This document shows positions 57,701 to 64,000 of a stretch of 64,000 nucleotides of DNA, piece after piece. Below the pieces are notes generated by a model that saw only the letters and a list, made by a program, of their open reading frames with translations, had not been told where the DNA came from and searched no databases. The translations under genes and the position numbers were made by a program. The stretch comes from Candidatus Defluviibacterium haderslevense (lineage in GTDB: Bacteria > Bacteroidota > Bacteroidia > Chitinophagales > Saprospiraceae): NCBI GenBank assembly GCA_016712225.1, contig JADJRL010000003.1, positions 2,121,501 through 2,185,500 on the forward strand, in the 5' to 3' direction. The stretch's first letter is position 1, and each line of letters opens with the position of its first letter.

Positions 57701-58978
57701 TTCTTTGATGTGGATAAAGATGGTGTATTTGATGCAAGTGAAAATGGTCTGAATGGATTAAGAATCAATTTAATTGATTACAATAGTGGTAGTGTAGTTG
57801 CAACTTTATTAACTGCAGTAAACCCAGCTACGCCGTCAGACGATGGTTATTATAAGTTTGCTTGTGTTAAACCAGGAAGTTATTATGTACAGTTCGAACG
57901 TCCGGGTCACTTAGCAGCATCAGAACCATTACGCGGTGGGAATGCAGATAAAGATTCCGACATTGGACACGAAAATGGAGTAAACAGTACAAGAAAGATC
58001 GTTGTATTAAGTGGTGATATGGTATTGAATATTGGAGCTGGATTCCAGAACAAAGCTACTGTTGGTGACTATGTGTGGTTGGATCGCAACTTAAATGGTC
58101 TACAGGATTCAGGGGAACAACCAATACCTGGAGTTAAAGTCAATGCATATAACAATAATACTGGTGCAATGGTTAGTGAAGCGACTACAGGATCTGACGG
58201 TCATTATATGTTAGATGGAATAGCACAAGGTGATTATTATGTTAAATTTATTCCTCCAGTGAATTACGGATTTACTGCAGCACATAGTGGAACAGATCCG
58301 GTAGATAATGATGTGGATGGAACAAACGGTTATGGAACGACCAGAGTGTATCGAATTCAAACGGGTGATGCCATGCCAACTATTGACGCAGGTTTAGTAG
58401 GAGCGGTATTAGCTATCGAATGGTTGAATTTCACAGGTCACTATAATGGAAGCTTTACAGAATTAAACTGGCAGACTGGAGTTGAATTGAACAATGATCA
58501 CTTTGAAATTGAAAGACGTCATGAAAGTGAGACAGGATTCACGGTTATAGGACAAGAATTGGCTAGTGAAGATGGATTAGCAGCCAAACATAATTATGGT
58601 TATGATGACTTTGATGCAAATAAATCTGGAGTCTACTATTATAGATTGAAACAAGTAGATAAAGATGGACATTTCACATACAGTAAGATTATTTCGATCC
58701 AAATTAATAGAAGCTCTGAATTCAATGTTTCGATTTATCCAAATCCAGTAGACAATATGTTGAAAGTGGATATTACAATAGGTGAAGAAAGTGAATTAGA
58801 AGTACGAGTATTTGATAAATCTGGAAAGAATGTATTGACAAATCCATTTGGAGGATTTAGAAAGGCAGGAACATTTAATGAATTATTAGATACTTCAATA
58901 TTACCAGCAGGTCAGTATAATTTACAAATATTGACAAGCCATGGTATAGTTAACAAACAATTTACTGTATTAAGGTAA
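45704..58978 (+). CDS. Giant T9SS-secreted multi-repeat adhesin-like protein (4424 residues)
   Basis: Signal peptide residues 1-28. Residues about 30-410 hold an Ig-like domain and a Cys-rich region. Ig/PKD-like and SprB-like repeats (GGESPYSYLWNTSPQQTG..TVTVTDKNGCTG) cover about 410-1280, including a tandem 236-residue duplication (735-970 and 971-1206). Two atypical DUF11-like domains (about 1288 and 1449) lead to 13 DUF11-type domains, each opening with a D(L/V/F)A(L/T) motif such as DLALRK (first Asp1607, last Asp3591), most ending in an acidic DEDDHDPA linker. Four SdrD-B-like domains (from 3758, about 3879, 3996 and 4120; GDYVWxDxNxNGxQ) may bind calcium. The last 85 residues (SIYPNPVDNMLKV) are a T9SS type A sorting domain. 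This is the style of SprB-like gliding or attachment adhesins. No close function can be assigned. Confidence 0.88.
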   Translation: MNNLKLLFQSFSLVFLVFLSSFQRLHAQSCPTILSAGGFVEVCKGGTVDLFAELNTTPTGITFTWTGSVSGLIKMATGAAGTFMSYTPTVTEVVTITAAKAGCTTLVDKVKVIVHDGATFNKCRIIDNFDEPDGTTQQTVIVKSPILGGPIFETKTFTGLNAGGLIGNKRTMNIWYVSGALTSRADVLKESDITSPYFGEWFYSSSNDEGNESNTELVYGGTGGDQLNWNGICDCLDANGVPDASAGFRLYNYFADQSGVTMTVTITDGTGKIGTIVRNMPGSGFGDYDEEFALVDFTVANGFNWCDIDKISLYMNTNNISVDFKFDQIDFCCLIKAQLGDNSIKKCLGSCIKLDTLFNCPIPSGLIGSHNVKWKDPNGNSVAYNALICPSTAGMFNYTVNIKDSLGCESNFTQTFKICDTPSISLSNVAICKGTSVVLSPTITGGNAPLSYLWSPATGLSCTTCANPTANPTTTTTYTLIVSTTENGDNGINACSGSKKVTVTVNDLPDGSITGATGLCIGASTTQICAKQTPAANISYSWSTMATTRCIDVGAGTYTLTVTNTTTGCTATSQVTISPVPSPSVTVSSDKNNVCEGTKVILTAVGSGGTTPYTFTWSTAQSGNPIQVTPSAPSSTYIVTITDKNGCTGTNTITINATPNDIQVNVTTNPDICSKKIGEATANPTGGAPPFSYAWSNGGNIQTITGLSPGSYTVTVTDISGCSRSATGTVGTVTGPTVNITGASPICAGGSVTLTANATGGTAPITYSWSPGGMTTSAIMVSPGSTTTYTVVVTDGNSCSVSKSVEVLVNPKPQVTITPLNPVICQGVKVNLTAITSGGTPSYSYLWSPSSGLSCTTCQNPDASPTADQNYQVIVTDSKGCKDTVQVLVKVNNNPTPSLVGKTNEQCGKKNGTITVTATGGESPYSYLWNTSPQQTGTTATGLAGGTYTVTVTDKNGCTGTFSTSIINEGGPTVDITGANPICAGGSVTLTANASGGTAPITYSWSPGGMTTSSVTVSPASTTNYTVVVTDVNGCSASKSVEVLVNPKPQVTITPLNPVICQGFSVNLTAITSGGTPTFSYLWSPSSGLSCTTCQNPVASPTSDQNYQVIVTDSKGCKDTAQVLVKVNNNPTPSLVGKTNEQCNKKNGSITVTASGGESPYSYLWNTSPQQTGTTATGLAGGTYTVTVTDKNGCTGTLAASIINEGGPTVNITGTNPNCIGDNVILTANPSPKLPSDYTYLWSAGLGTNQTATINNVLITNDYHVTITDKVTGCTATATYTVQVIGCAVVTHFKEFVGVTQTGLNTYDVSFKITVDNIGTGNGKYNLKDSLAFDKDVVVNAIKYSTNAVGNPGNPGTIVPPTDGSNRYDLAVNQNITDVEVQVYNLTVSVTLNLKGTPPPGGDGSYKPCAEVTPGDYIPENGLYNLSILDTPNDFNDERDEACGELPIINHEKSGPVVVKQGPNTYDVTYTIKVANSGYATGKYTLNDIPGLENDFEVLSAQYTSNAPGNPANPGPIGLTLFGPWNLANDQNIIKQTTHTYQVKLQVKIDLVATASVGDEIYTPCGANNPNVPQSGEGLFNRTTLDVNDDGIPDQRDTVCADIKIIDLALRKVILNPAGSYKYGDNITFRITVFNQGNTAVENVQVADYLPAGLKYLGGDANWTIVSANELEGKLPGFLNPGASKTIDLTLRIVASSGGSFDWINFAEIKKAFMGTDEVSDEDIDSDPYSNSTKEKAVKPGSPDDNVITEDGKNNPDEDEDDHDPAGIEVFDLALKKTTTANGPFQYGSVVPFVITVYNQGSIQARDVVVVDYIPSGFAFGPGNAIWTNGIGMATTTIPSINPGSSVNVTINLVVQPGSNPVDRAWYNEAEIKTAKDDKNITQTEDIDSRFNMNPDDDNDVVIDGTDDNEINEDGKNDPQQDEDDNDPAAIKIWDLALKKVFVSGSINYNNPLTFRIWVYNQGNETAKDIKIVDYIPIGYSFSSGLNPGWVGAYPNVNYTIAGPIVPGDSAFVDIILTLENTSGGFRKWINYSEIVSSKDLNNANRSNDDIDSQVGSDGPLERAVLPGRINDNNISSTNKGAEEDDHDPAGTGIEFGDLFDLALRKTVITAGPYSYGQDVDFNIRIFNQGNLTAQNIYVVDYVPAGFQFIAGGVNAAWSYSAGLSQASRIVSGPLKPGDSLNITIRLRTISNPGSSTAYINFSEIKSAQDSLGTTSVDIDSNPDDNPNNDIGGQPGGPTDDLVDDDGTIDEDDHDPAMINVYDLALIKVTATAGPYSVGQVVDFKITVYNQGTLPVKNVVVNDYIPIGYTYNAGDNAGVWSGSHPLVTHTHAPQLNPGDNFEVILKLRLAGTSGGYTNWINYSEIKSMQSVNGTDVSSQDVDSDPNGNTPGERAVTPGSTNDDNITDITKAGDQDDHDPAGVNIFDLALRKSVVTGGPYAYGQDVDFKISIFNQGNITAKNIAVVDYIPDGFQFIAGGVNAAWTYSAGNKQATRTVAGPLGPGQSTDVTIRLRLLPNGSAFDAYTNYSEIKSAQDSLGVSGNDFDSDPDDDPTNDNGGEPGGSTDDEVTKAPPVDEDDHDPAIISIFDLALRKKLVTPATGPYTYGQTHTFEITVFNQGNVTAKDIQVKDYIPEGYSFSPNNGWTGAFPTVSKTITDTIQPGGSRTITLNLTFNMVAVPSLKSWANYAEIAGANDLNGVPGDDVDSDPGSNTTNEQNVIPGKPGDDDIASNSDTGFGSQDDHDPAGPWIFDLATKVENSTAEIHFYGELINFPIEVHNQGNIPTNGYTVSVNIPSGFAFNPAFNPNWVFDNGIGLFTYVSTNVLNPGETDQFSIVLTAQPSNGPNAWTVEVEISKDHPIADEVGIKDIDSKPDNNFSNDAGGSPLPDSEDGNYPGSDDILNGAGNGVVGGTSAAGDEDDNDPEFVQVFDLALRKTLVSPAAAPYTYGQNHIFKVTVFNQGNISATNILVSDFIPDGYSFTNNNGWTGGPNTITNMITSVIKPGDSVVLTLVLKFQMATQLTTNKTWINYAEITSAQDTLNVTRTDVDSEAGSNGPNENNVLPGKLGDDDISSNSDTGVGSQDDHDPAGPWIFDLATVIENNVDRISSYGELITFPIKVKNQGNIASAGYTISVLVPDGFAFTQGPNTNWVYNNVTRIASYTVPVTDTIKPGEMDMYNIILTSQPASGKHAWTVEIEISSDNPVADEPGINDIDSNPDAVYNNDPGGAPIPDSEGGNFPGSDDILNGDGTGTIGDTNATGDEDDNDPEYVKIYDLALKKLLDTPPPYVYDQNLTYRVRIFNQGNEPVRNVKIQDYIPVGFSLVPALSPLWVANANGAEYLYTGTVNPTDSIDFVITLKLKNTKGGYRDWINYAEITNMLDTLGNNVNTFDVDSRPSSNGPGELAVTPGDVADNNITSVNKGGEEDDHDPAGIQVFDVALRKNYTGTLPIMYNQVVPFEVTVYNQGNRSAQNFVIADYLAPGYEFDVPSNPNWTYNNITRIAKTTIAAKVIPGDSAKVTLYLAVKPTLYNKAAWKNFAEIVTVTDTTNTPGDDIDSDPDDNPNNDGPPKDGEVDEKPPVDEDDHDPAEPPVVDFALRKWIPGKKPYYIPGDTVDFVISLHNQGNVVSSAVGVNDYIPQGFQFLPAINAGWAFNGPRLEYTYGTRLYPEDSVQLHLKLKVIVAANPSIPDWENYAEIRSVRDTFNVNRDNDDADSKPNTDNAWERAVHDEDPWDDVIDGNNQIENEDSDDHDPEKVVVTAWIGDYVWKDLDGDGVQDNNEPGVPGVHVYLYKCSNGSLVKKDTTDASGKYEFDFLLSDDYFLRFDALPINMPNCAFTFRDKGGNDAKDSDVDAAGVAACTFLQWGERDSTWDAGLVELASYGDYVWHDRNANGIQEPGEEGVGGVLVTLYDAVTNLPVKTTTTDNNGLYLFEKLMPMQYYAKYDPPAGWNITTANVGNDTKDSDVDNSNGPRTNATTYLSPGENDRTWDLGIWQCVMIGGRVFFDVDKDGVFDASENGLNGLRINLIDYNSGSVVATLLTAVNPATPSDDGYYKFACVKPGSYYVQFERPGHLAASEPLRGGNADKDSDIGHENGVNSTRKIVVLSGDMVLNIGAGFQNKATVGDYVWLDRNLNGLQDSGEQPIPGVKVNAYNNNTGAMVSEATTGSDGHYMLDGIAQGDYYVKFIPPVNYGFTAAHSGTDPVDNDVDGTNGYGTTRVYRIQTGDAMPTIDAGLVGAVLAIEWLNFTGHYNGSFTELNWQTGVELNNDHFEIERRHESETGFTVIGQELASEDGLAAKHNYGYDDFDANKSGVYYYRLKQVDKDGHFTYSKIISIQINRSSEFNVSIYPNPVDNMLKVDITIGEESELEVRVFDKSGKNVLTNPFGGFRKAGTFNELLDTSILPAGQYNLQILTSHGIVNKQFTVLR
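47906..49321 (+). repeat. Tandem 708-nt repeat inside giant gene 1 (two units)
   Basis: Unit 1 spans 47906-48613 and unit 2 48614-49321, each exactly 708 nt (236 residues). Both begin with GPTV(N/D)ITGA and share long identical nucleotide stretches, pointing to a fairly recent duplication. A third unit starts at 49322 but diverges after about ten residues. Confidence 0.85.
50522..56960 (+). repeat. Thirteen tandem DUF11-type domains with acidic linkers
   Basis: Units of about 150-170 codons begin with variants of DLALRK and contain FNQGN, an (I/V)xDYIPxGF motif and an IDSxPxxN acidic region. Pairs 7+8 (from 53465) and 9+10 (from 54488) recur with a 1023-nt offset, and unit 4 resembles unit 6, showing higher-order duplication. 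Confidence 0.85.
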
Positions 58979-58999
58979 AATAGTTTAAGAATTAATGAT

Positions 59000-59033
59000 C
59001 AAAGCCTATCTCATTCATTTGAGATAGGCTTTG
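59000..59033 (+). terminator. Intrinsic terminator of giant gene 1
   Basis: CAAAGCCTATCTCA (59000-59013) and TGAGATAGGCTTTG (59020-59033) form a perfect 14-bp stem with a 6-nt loop, 21 nt after the stop, followed by TTATTTAATT. Confidence 0.88.
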
Positions 59034-59483
59034 TTATTTAATTATGAAAAATTCATATTATGAATTTGCAAAATGAATAATATTATGATTAGTAATATTT
59101 TAACGCAATTGTCAGTTTTCATAGAAGTTGGTTTTGAATTTTAGCATGATTTAAATCGTAATTTATTTATTTTATTAGTTATGTATTAAATGCTTAAATT
59201 GTAATAATTATAATATAAATATTTATTATATATATTTCTATTAGTGTTTAATATTAGATCATTCAAAATGATAGTGAATCATAATTAAATCTTTTTTTAA
59301 AAAAATTGAATGAAAAGTCATAGGGGTATTCCTTCCTTATAGTTGTCATAAGTGAAGTAAAATATTCAATGTCTTTCATTTTGATCTTATTGGTGATGAC
59401 TTGATTGTTTTATTCTTTCTGCAGATGTTAATCCATTTTTCAGTTGCAGGAAGTCAATATTAAAATTTAATCAAGCCAAAATC
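59034..59483. other. AT-rich intergenic region before giant gene 2
   Basis: About 450 nt after the terminator with no convincing reading frame. The stretch 59190-59240 is almost pure A/T. I find no clear TAnnTTTG box close to the start at 59484, so the promoter is undetermined. Confidence 0.45.
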
Positions 59484-62400
59484 ATGAACAAGCGAATTTT
59501 ATTAAAAAGTTCTGTATTATTATTTAGTTTAATACTTCTGAATTTTAAACTTATTTCTGCTCAAAGCTGTAATTGTCCAGGAAATTATATTATTAACCCT
59601 AGCTTTGAAAACGGAATTACAAATTGGACTTTTGCTAATGGTAATTTCACTTCTAATACCTATGCAGCTCAATGCGGAACGTACGCTGGACATTTTCAAC
59701 ACATTACCGGATTGGGAACTTTTCATCAAGACATAACTACTATTAATGTTGGTACCAGTTTGACATTAACTTTTTATGGTGGCGTGCATGACAATTCATT
59801 CAATCAAAAATTCGGGATACAATATTTGAATAATCTTGGAAATCCTATAAGTGAATCCATGGTTGATGTAGATGGTTCATTGCCAAATATGAGCTATTAT
59901 GTCATTAATTCATTAGTTCCTGCAGGAACAGTAACCGTAAGAATACAGGGTAGAACGAATGGCAATTGGTTGAAAGTAGATCAACTCTGCCTTACAGGTA
60001 CATCACCATGTGCTGATTTTACTGCATTGGCGCAAACAGATTTGAATTTAGTAAAAACGCGTACCATCAGTAATGAAATAAGTTGTTCAGGTGCTGTAGA
60101 TCGTGTTTTTTATGCAGACTGTTTGTTAGACAATATAAATGGTGGAACTTCAGGTAATAGAAAATATTGGAAAATAATTTCTGGTGGTACTTTCAAAGAA
60201 TATTGTGATGGTACGGCCTATGCTGAAATGCAAATTCAAAATGTAGATTTACCAACTTATAAATTTGATGTTACTTTAATTCTTTCTGGTAGAACTTATT
60301 CTGCTCCTCCTGGAAACCCACATTTAGAAGGGTGTACCGGATCAGCAACATCAAATTGGTACTATTATACGGGTATGAAAGGAAGTTTTGTTGGGAAGGA
60401 AGCCATGTTAGGCGGTGTAATTGCAGTAAAAGGAAAAATGGCTGCGCTACAATTGGGAACCAACGGAAGTTTATACGGAGTTACTAATAATTTTGGAGCA
60501 AGTTCTTGGTTGGATTATAGTATTATATGTCAACCAAATACATTTAACTATGAAACATCATGTCAATTCGATTTTAATTTCTTTCTGTCTGGTGGAGATT
60601 TGACATCAGCAAATGCTTCTGTTTGTGGTAAGATTTGTGTTGGACAAAGTACTACTTTAAATGGCTATGCAGTAGCTGGTAAGCCAAACTATACATTTGC
60701 ATGGAGTAATGGATTGGGAACCGGACAATCTAAAACAATAAGTCCAGCAACTACAACTAGCTATACGGTTACAGCTACAGATGCTAATGGATGTACAGCA
60801 ACAGATGTAGTTACTGTATTAGTGTATCCTAAACCTACTGTTGATGTTGGAGTTAATCAGACAGTATGTGCAGGAAAATGTGCAGATTTAAAAGCTGTAG
60901 CTAGTGGTGGAACTCCAGCGTATACTTATGAATGGAATAATGGCTTGGGAAGCGGACCAAATAAAAATGTTTGCCCAACTCAAACCACAACATATATGGT
61001 AACTGTTACAGATTCTAAAGGATGTACAGCAACTAGTTCGGTAATCGTTTTTGTAAATCCTACGATCGATATTTCAATTTCTAAAACAGATCCAAAATGT
61101 GGAATTAATAATGGGTCTGCAACGGCCAATGTAACTGGTGGTACATCGCCTTATAGTTATTTATGGTCTAATGGAGCGACAACTCAAACCATCAATAATT
61201 TGAGTTCTGGAAATTATTCAGTTACTGTAACAGATTCAAAAAACTGTACTGCAACAAAATCTGTTCAATTGACAATAACCAGTGGTCCAATTGTAAATGC
61301 AGGAGTAGATCAATCAGGATGTATTGGATCTTCATTTAATTTAAGTTCACTGGCTTCAGGAGGAACGCCTGCATACACTTATATGTGGGACAATGGCCTT
61401 GGTAATGGTCAAATTAAAACAGTTAATCCTAATACCACGACAACCTATACAGTTACTGCTACAGATGCAAATGGCTGCTCTGCAACTGACCAAGTTAAGG
61501 TAACAATCTATCCAAATCCGAGTGTAACAATCAATAAATCTGATGCGAAATGCGGATTAGCAAATGGTTCTGCAACGGCTAATGCTTCAGGTGGTACAAC
61601 GCCGTATACTTATATTTGGTCAAATGGTGGCACAAGTCAAACGATTAATAACCTAACGACAGGAAATTATATAGTAACTGTAACAGATGCAAAAGGATGT
61701 AAGGGAACAGCAACAACTACAATTAACAATACTAATGGTCCTTCTGTAAATGCAGGAGCTGATTTATCGGGATGTATTGGCAGTTCGTTCAATTTAAATT
61801 CAGTGGCATCAGGTGGAACACAACCCTATACTTATGCTTGGGATAATGGTCTTGGTGCAGGTCAGAATAAATCAGTGGCACCTAACGCGACAACAACATA
61901 TACAGTGACAGTAACAGATGCCAATGGATGTACTGCAACTGATCAAGTAAAAGTAATTATCTATCCTAATCCAAGTGTAACCATTAATAAAACAGATGCC
62001 AAATGTGGATTAGCAAATGGGTTTGCAATTGCCAATGTAACTGGGGGCGCATCACCTTATACTTTTATCTGGTCTAATGGGGCTACAACTCAAACAATTA
62101 GTAACCTAACATCAGGAAATTATAATGTTACAGTAACCGATTCAAAAGGGTGTACGGGAACCGCAACTACAAGCATTAATAATACTAATGGTCCATCGAT
62201 AAATGCCGGTGCTGATCAATCGGGATGTATTGGCAGTACATTTAATTTAAATTCAGTTGCGACAGGAGGAACTCCTACTTATGCATATACATGGGATAAT
62301 GGGCTTGGCAATGGACAAAATAAAACTGTATCGCCAAATGTAACAACAACTTATTCAGTCACAGTAACTGATGTAAATGGATGTACAGCAAAAGATCAAG

Positions 62401-64000
62401 TTAAGATTATAATTTATCCTAATCCAAGTGTGAGTATTAATAAAGTAGATGCCAAGTGTGGATTAGCCAATGGTTCTGCAACAGCTAATCCTGTTAATGG
62501 TACTTCACCATATTCATATCTTTGGTCTAACGGTGCTACAATCCAATCCATCAATAATTTATCATCAGGTAATTATTTTGTTACGGTTACGGATTCAAAA
62601 GGATGTACAGCGACTGCAACTACTTCAATCAGTAACATAAATGGTCCAACTGTAAATGCTGGAATCGATCAAACAGGATGTCTTGGATCAACCTTTGATT
62701 TAAATTCAATTGCAACTGGAGGAACTCCAGCCTATTCATATGCTTGGAATAATGGATTAGGTAGTGGCCCAAACAAAACAGTAACACCTATCGCTTCTAC
62801 AACCTATACAGTTACCGTTACCGATGCAAATGGTTGTACGGCCACAGATCAAGTTAAAATTATTCTCAACCCAACTCCAAGTGTATCCATTAATAAAACG
62901 GATTCAAAATGTAATCTTGCAAATGGGTCAGCCACAGCTTCAACATCTGGAGGAACAGCACCGTATACTTATGCTTGGACAAATGGAGCTAGTACCCAAA
63001 CCATTAATAATTTAAATGCCGGTATTTATGTAGTTACAGTAACTGATTCAAAAGGATGTACTGGAACAGCAACCACTACCATTGGAAATACAAATGGGCC
63101 ATCAGTTAATGCAGGCATCGATCAATCAGGATGTTTGGGTTCAACATTTAATTTAAGTGCTTTAGCTACAGGAGGAACTCCAACTTATACCTATGAATGG
63201 AATAATGGACTTGGCTATGGCTCAAATAAATCAGTAACACCAATTGCATCTACTACTTATACTGTTACTGTTACAGATGTCAATGGTTGTACGGCTACTG
63301 ATCAAATCAAAATTATTATCTATCCGAATCCAAGTGTTACAATAAATAAAACAGATGCAAAATGCGGACTTGCAAATGGCTCCGCATTAGCCAATGCAAC
63401 TGGAGGAACAGCTTCATATACATATATATGGTCCAATGGTTCAACAACTCAAATGATTAGTAATTTATCTTCAGGAACTTATAATGTTACTGTTACAGAT
63501 TCTAAGGGTTGTACTGCTACAGCAATGAGTACGATTAATAAAATAAATGGTCCATCAGTAGATGCTGGAATTGATCAGGAAATTTGCAGTGGCAACAATG
63601 CAACCATAAGTGCAATTGCAACTGGGGGAACCGCGAATTACAGTTATATGTGGGATAATGGTTTGGGATCAGGTCAATCGAAATTAGTTAGCCCAACCAC
63701 TACAACGACATATACAGTCACAGTAACAGATGCTAATTCATGTACTGCAACAGATAAAGTTAAAATTAGTGTTATAGATTGTAGTCCAAAAATTACCCAC
63801 GAAAAAAATCTAGTTTCTGTAACAAATATTGGATTAAACACCTACACTGTTGTGTATAGTATTTTGGTTAAAAATATAGGATATCAAGGTGCATATGACC
63901 TTAAAGATAATGCTTTGTTTGATGATGATATTGCTACAACGAGTGCATCATTTACAACAAACGCACCAGGTAATTTTGGAGGAGCTTTAAATGGCAATGG
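59484..64000 (+). CDS. Second giant secreted repeat protein, N-terminal part (runs off window)
   Basis: An open frame of 1505 codons without a stop. Signal peptide residues 1-28 (KRILLKSSVLLFSLILLNFKLISAQ). Residues about 30-175 form a jelly-roll-like region (INPSFENGITNWTF, VRIQGRTNGNWLKVDQLCL) similar to carbohydrate-binding or adhesion lectin folds. A Cys-containing region follows, then SprB-like and Ig-like repeats from about residue 385. Six units of exactly 151 residues occupy about 461-1366. After the array a segment ITHEKNLVSVTNIGLNTYTVVYSILV resembles the first DUF11-like domain of giant protein 1, so the two genes share architecture. A T9SS tail would be expected beyond the window. 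Confidence 0.88.
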   Translation, partial: MNKRILLKSSVLLFSLILLNFKLISAQSCNCPGNYIINPSFENGITNWTFANGNFTSNTYAAQCGTYAGHFQHITGLGTFHQDITTINVGTSLTLTFYGGVHDNSFNQKFGIQYLNNLGNPISESMVDVDGSLPNMSYYVINSLVPAGTVTVRIQGRTNGNWLKVDQLCLTGTSPCADFTALAQTDLNLVKTRTISNEISCSGAVDRVFYADCLLDNINGGTSGNRKYWKIISGGTFKEYCDGTAYAEMQIQNVDLPTYKFDVTLILSGRTYSAPPGNPHLEGCTGSATSNWYYYTGMKGSFVGKEAMLGGVIAVKGKMAALQLGTNGSLYGVTNNFGASSWLDYSIICQPNTFNYETSCQFDFNFFLSGGDLTSANASVCGKICVGQSTTLNGYAVAGKPNYTFAWSNGLGTGQSKTISPATTTSYTVTATDANGCTATDVVTVLVYPKPTVDVGVNQTVCAGKCADLKAVASGGTPAYTYEWNNGLGSGPNKNVCPTQTTTYMVTVTDSKGCTATSSVIVFVNPTIDISISKTDPKCGINNGSATANVTGGTSPYSYLWSNGATTQTINNLSSGNYSVTVTDSKNCTATKSVQLTITSGPIVNAGVDQSGCIGSSFNLSSLASGGTPAYTYMWDNGLGNGQIKTVNPNTTTTYTVTATDANGCSATDQVKVTIYPNPSVTINKSDAKCGLANGSATANASGGTTPYTYIWSNGGTSQTINNLTTGNYIVTVTDAKGCKGTATTTINNTNGPSVNAGADLSGCIGSSFNLNSVASGGTQPYTYAWDNGLGAGQNKSVAPNATTTYTVTVTDANGCTATDQVKVIIYPNPSVTINKTDAKCGLANGFAIANVTGGASPYTFIWSNGATTQTISNLTSGNYNVTVTDSKGCTGTATTSINNTNGPSINAGADQSGCIGSTFNLNSVATGGTPTYAYTWDNGLGNGQNKTVSPNVTTTYSVTVTDVNGCTAKDQVKIIIYPNPSVSINKVDAKCGLANGSATANPVNGTSPYSYLWSNGATIQSINNLSSGNYFVTVTDSKGCTATATTSISNINGPTVNAGIDQTGCLGSTFDLNSIATGGTPAYSYAWNNGLGSGPNKTVTPIASTTYTVTVTDANGCTATDQVKIILNPTPSVSINKTDSKCNLANGSATASTSGGTAPYTYAWTNGASTQTINNLNAGIYVVTVTDSKGCTGTATTTIGNTNGPSVNAGIDQSGCLGSTFNLSALATGGTPTYTYEWNNGLGYGSNKSVTPIASTTYTVTVTDVNGCTATDQIKIIIYPNPSVTINKTDAKCGLANGSALANATGGTASYTYIWSNGSTTQMISNLSSGTYNVTVTDSKGCTATAMSTINKINGPSVDAGIDQEICSGNNATISAIATGGTANYSYMWDNGLGSGQSKLVSPTTTTTYTVTVTDANSCTATDKVKISVIDCSPKITHEKNLVSVTNIGLNTYTVVYSILVKNIGYQGAYDLKDNALFDDDIATTSASFTTNAPGNFGGALNGN
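60864..63581 (+). repeat. Six in-frame repeats of exactly 453 nt in giant gene 2
   Basis: Unit starts at 60864, 61317, 61770, 62223, 62676 and 63129, with the next boundary at 63582: every step is 453 nt (151 codons) with no indel. Each unit has an Ig-like half (GGTPAYTYxWDNGLG..TDANGCxATDQVKV) and a SprB half (DAKCGLANGSATANA..TVTVTDxKGC), with four conserved Cys per unit. Half-units flank the array on both sides. Confidence 0.92.

Noticed and set aside
60864..63581. Regular repeats that might suggest a CRISPR array or satellite DNA
   Set aside because: The period of 453 nt is a multiple of three, the whole region is one open frame, and the units encode SprB/Ig-like domains.

Overview
The window looks like a chromosomal segment of a Bacteroidota bacterium, most likely of the Saprospiria/Chitinophagia side of the phylum. 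The evidence is low GC content, many Bacteroidota-type promoter boxes (TAnnTTTG), C-terminal type IX secretion (T9SS) sorting domains, a mevalonate pathway (class II HMG-CoA reductase plus type 2 IPP isomerase), a Bacteroidota-type YebC and HU-like protein, BatE and OstA-like proteins. Species cannot be fixed from the sequence alone. I saw no tRNA or rRNA gene, CRISPR array, prophage, transposase or plasmid gene.

Layout. 1-932 holds the 5' part of purF (minus strand, cut by the window edge). 1239-5585 is a plus-strand mutL, rhomboid, rhomboid, endonuclease/exonuclease/phosphatase-family operon closed by a hairpin. 5741-5970 is non-coding and folds into nested stems. 6049-18651 carries an M14 carboxypeptidase, two paralogous TMTC-like membrane/TPR proteins flanking yebC, a GH3 plus serine-hydrolase fusion, a LolC/E-type permease, a small unknown protein and two cyclophilin lipoproteins. 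18747-20197 is gmk-yicC (minus). 20418-24661 is an HU-like protein, a TPR protein, a 31-residue basic ribosomal-type protein, RNase G and a glycosyltransferase. 24821-26965 is a T9SS-secreted protein. 27168-31445 (minus) is an ABC-F ATPase, mvaA and fni. 31676-34182 is OstA-like plus BatE. 34193-34880 is rplU-rpmA (minus). 35082-38631 (minus) is a PDZ aspartyl protease, an SPFH protein and a TPR lipoprotein. 38781-41255 is a lipoprotein, an O-antigen-ligase-like protein and an NTF2-like protein.

41431-45127 is the most intriguing cluster: a MauG-like di-haem enzyme, a lipoprotein that aligns with the catalytic domain of copper amine oxidases but appears to have lost all three copper histidines, and a secreted propeller-like protein. 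My working hypothesis is a periplasmic or surface system in which a di-haem enzyme modifies or serves a copper-free amine-oxidase-like partner.

45704-64000 is taken up by two giant secreted repeat proteins. The first is complete (4424 residues: Ig/SprB-like repeats, a block of DUF11-type domains joined by acidic DEDDHDPA linkers, four SdrD-B-like domains and a T9SS tail). The second runs off the right edge and contains six in-frame repeats of exactly 453 nt. They resemble SprB-class surface adhesins. The TMTC-like proteins could glycosylate secreted proteins such as these, but that link is speculation.
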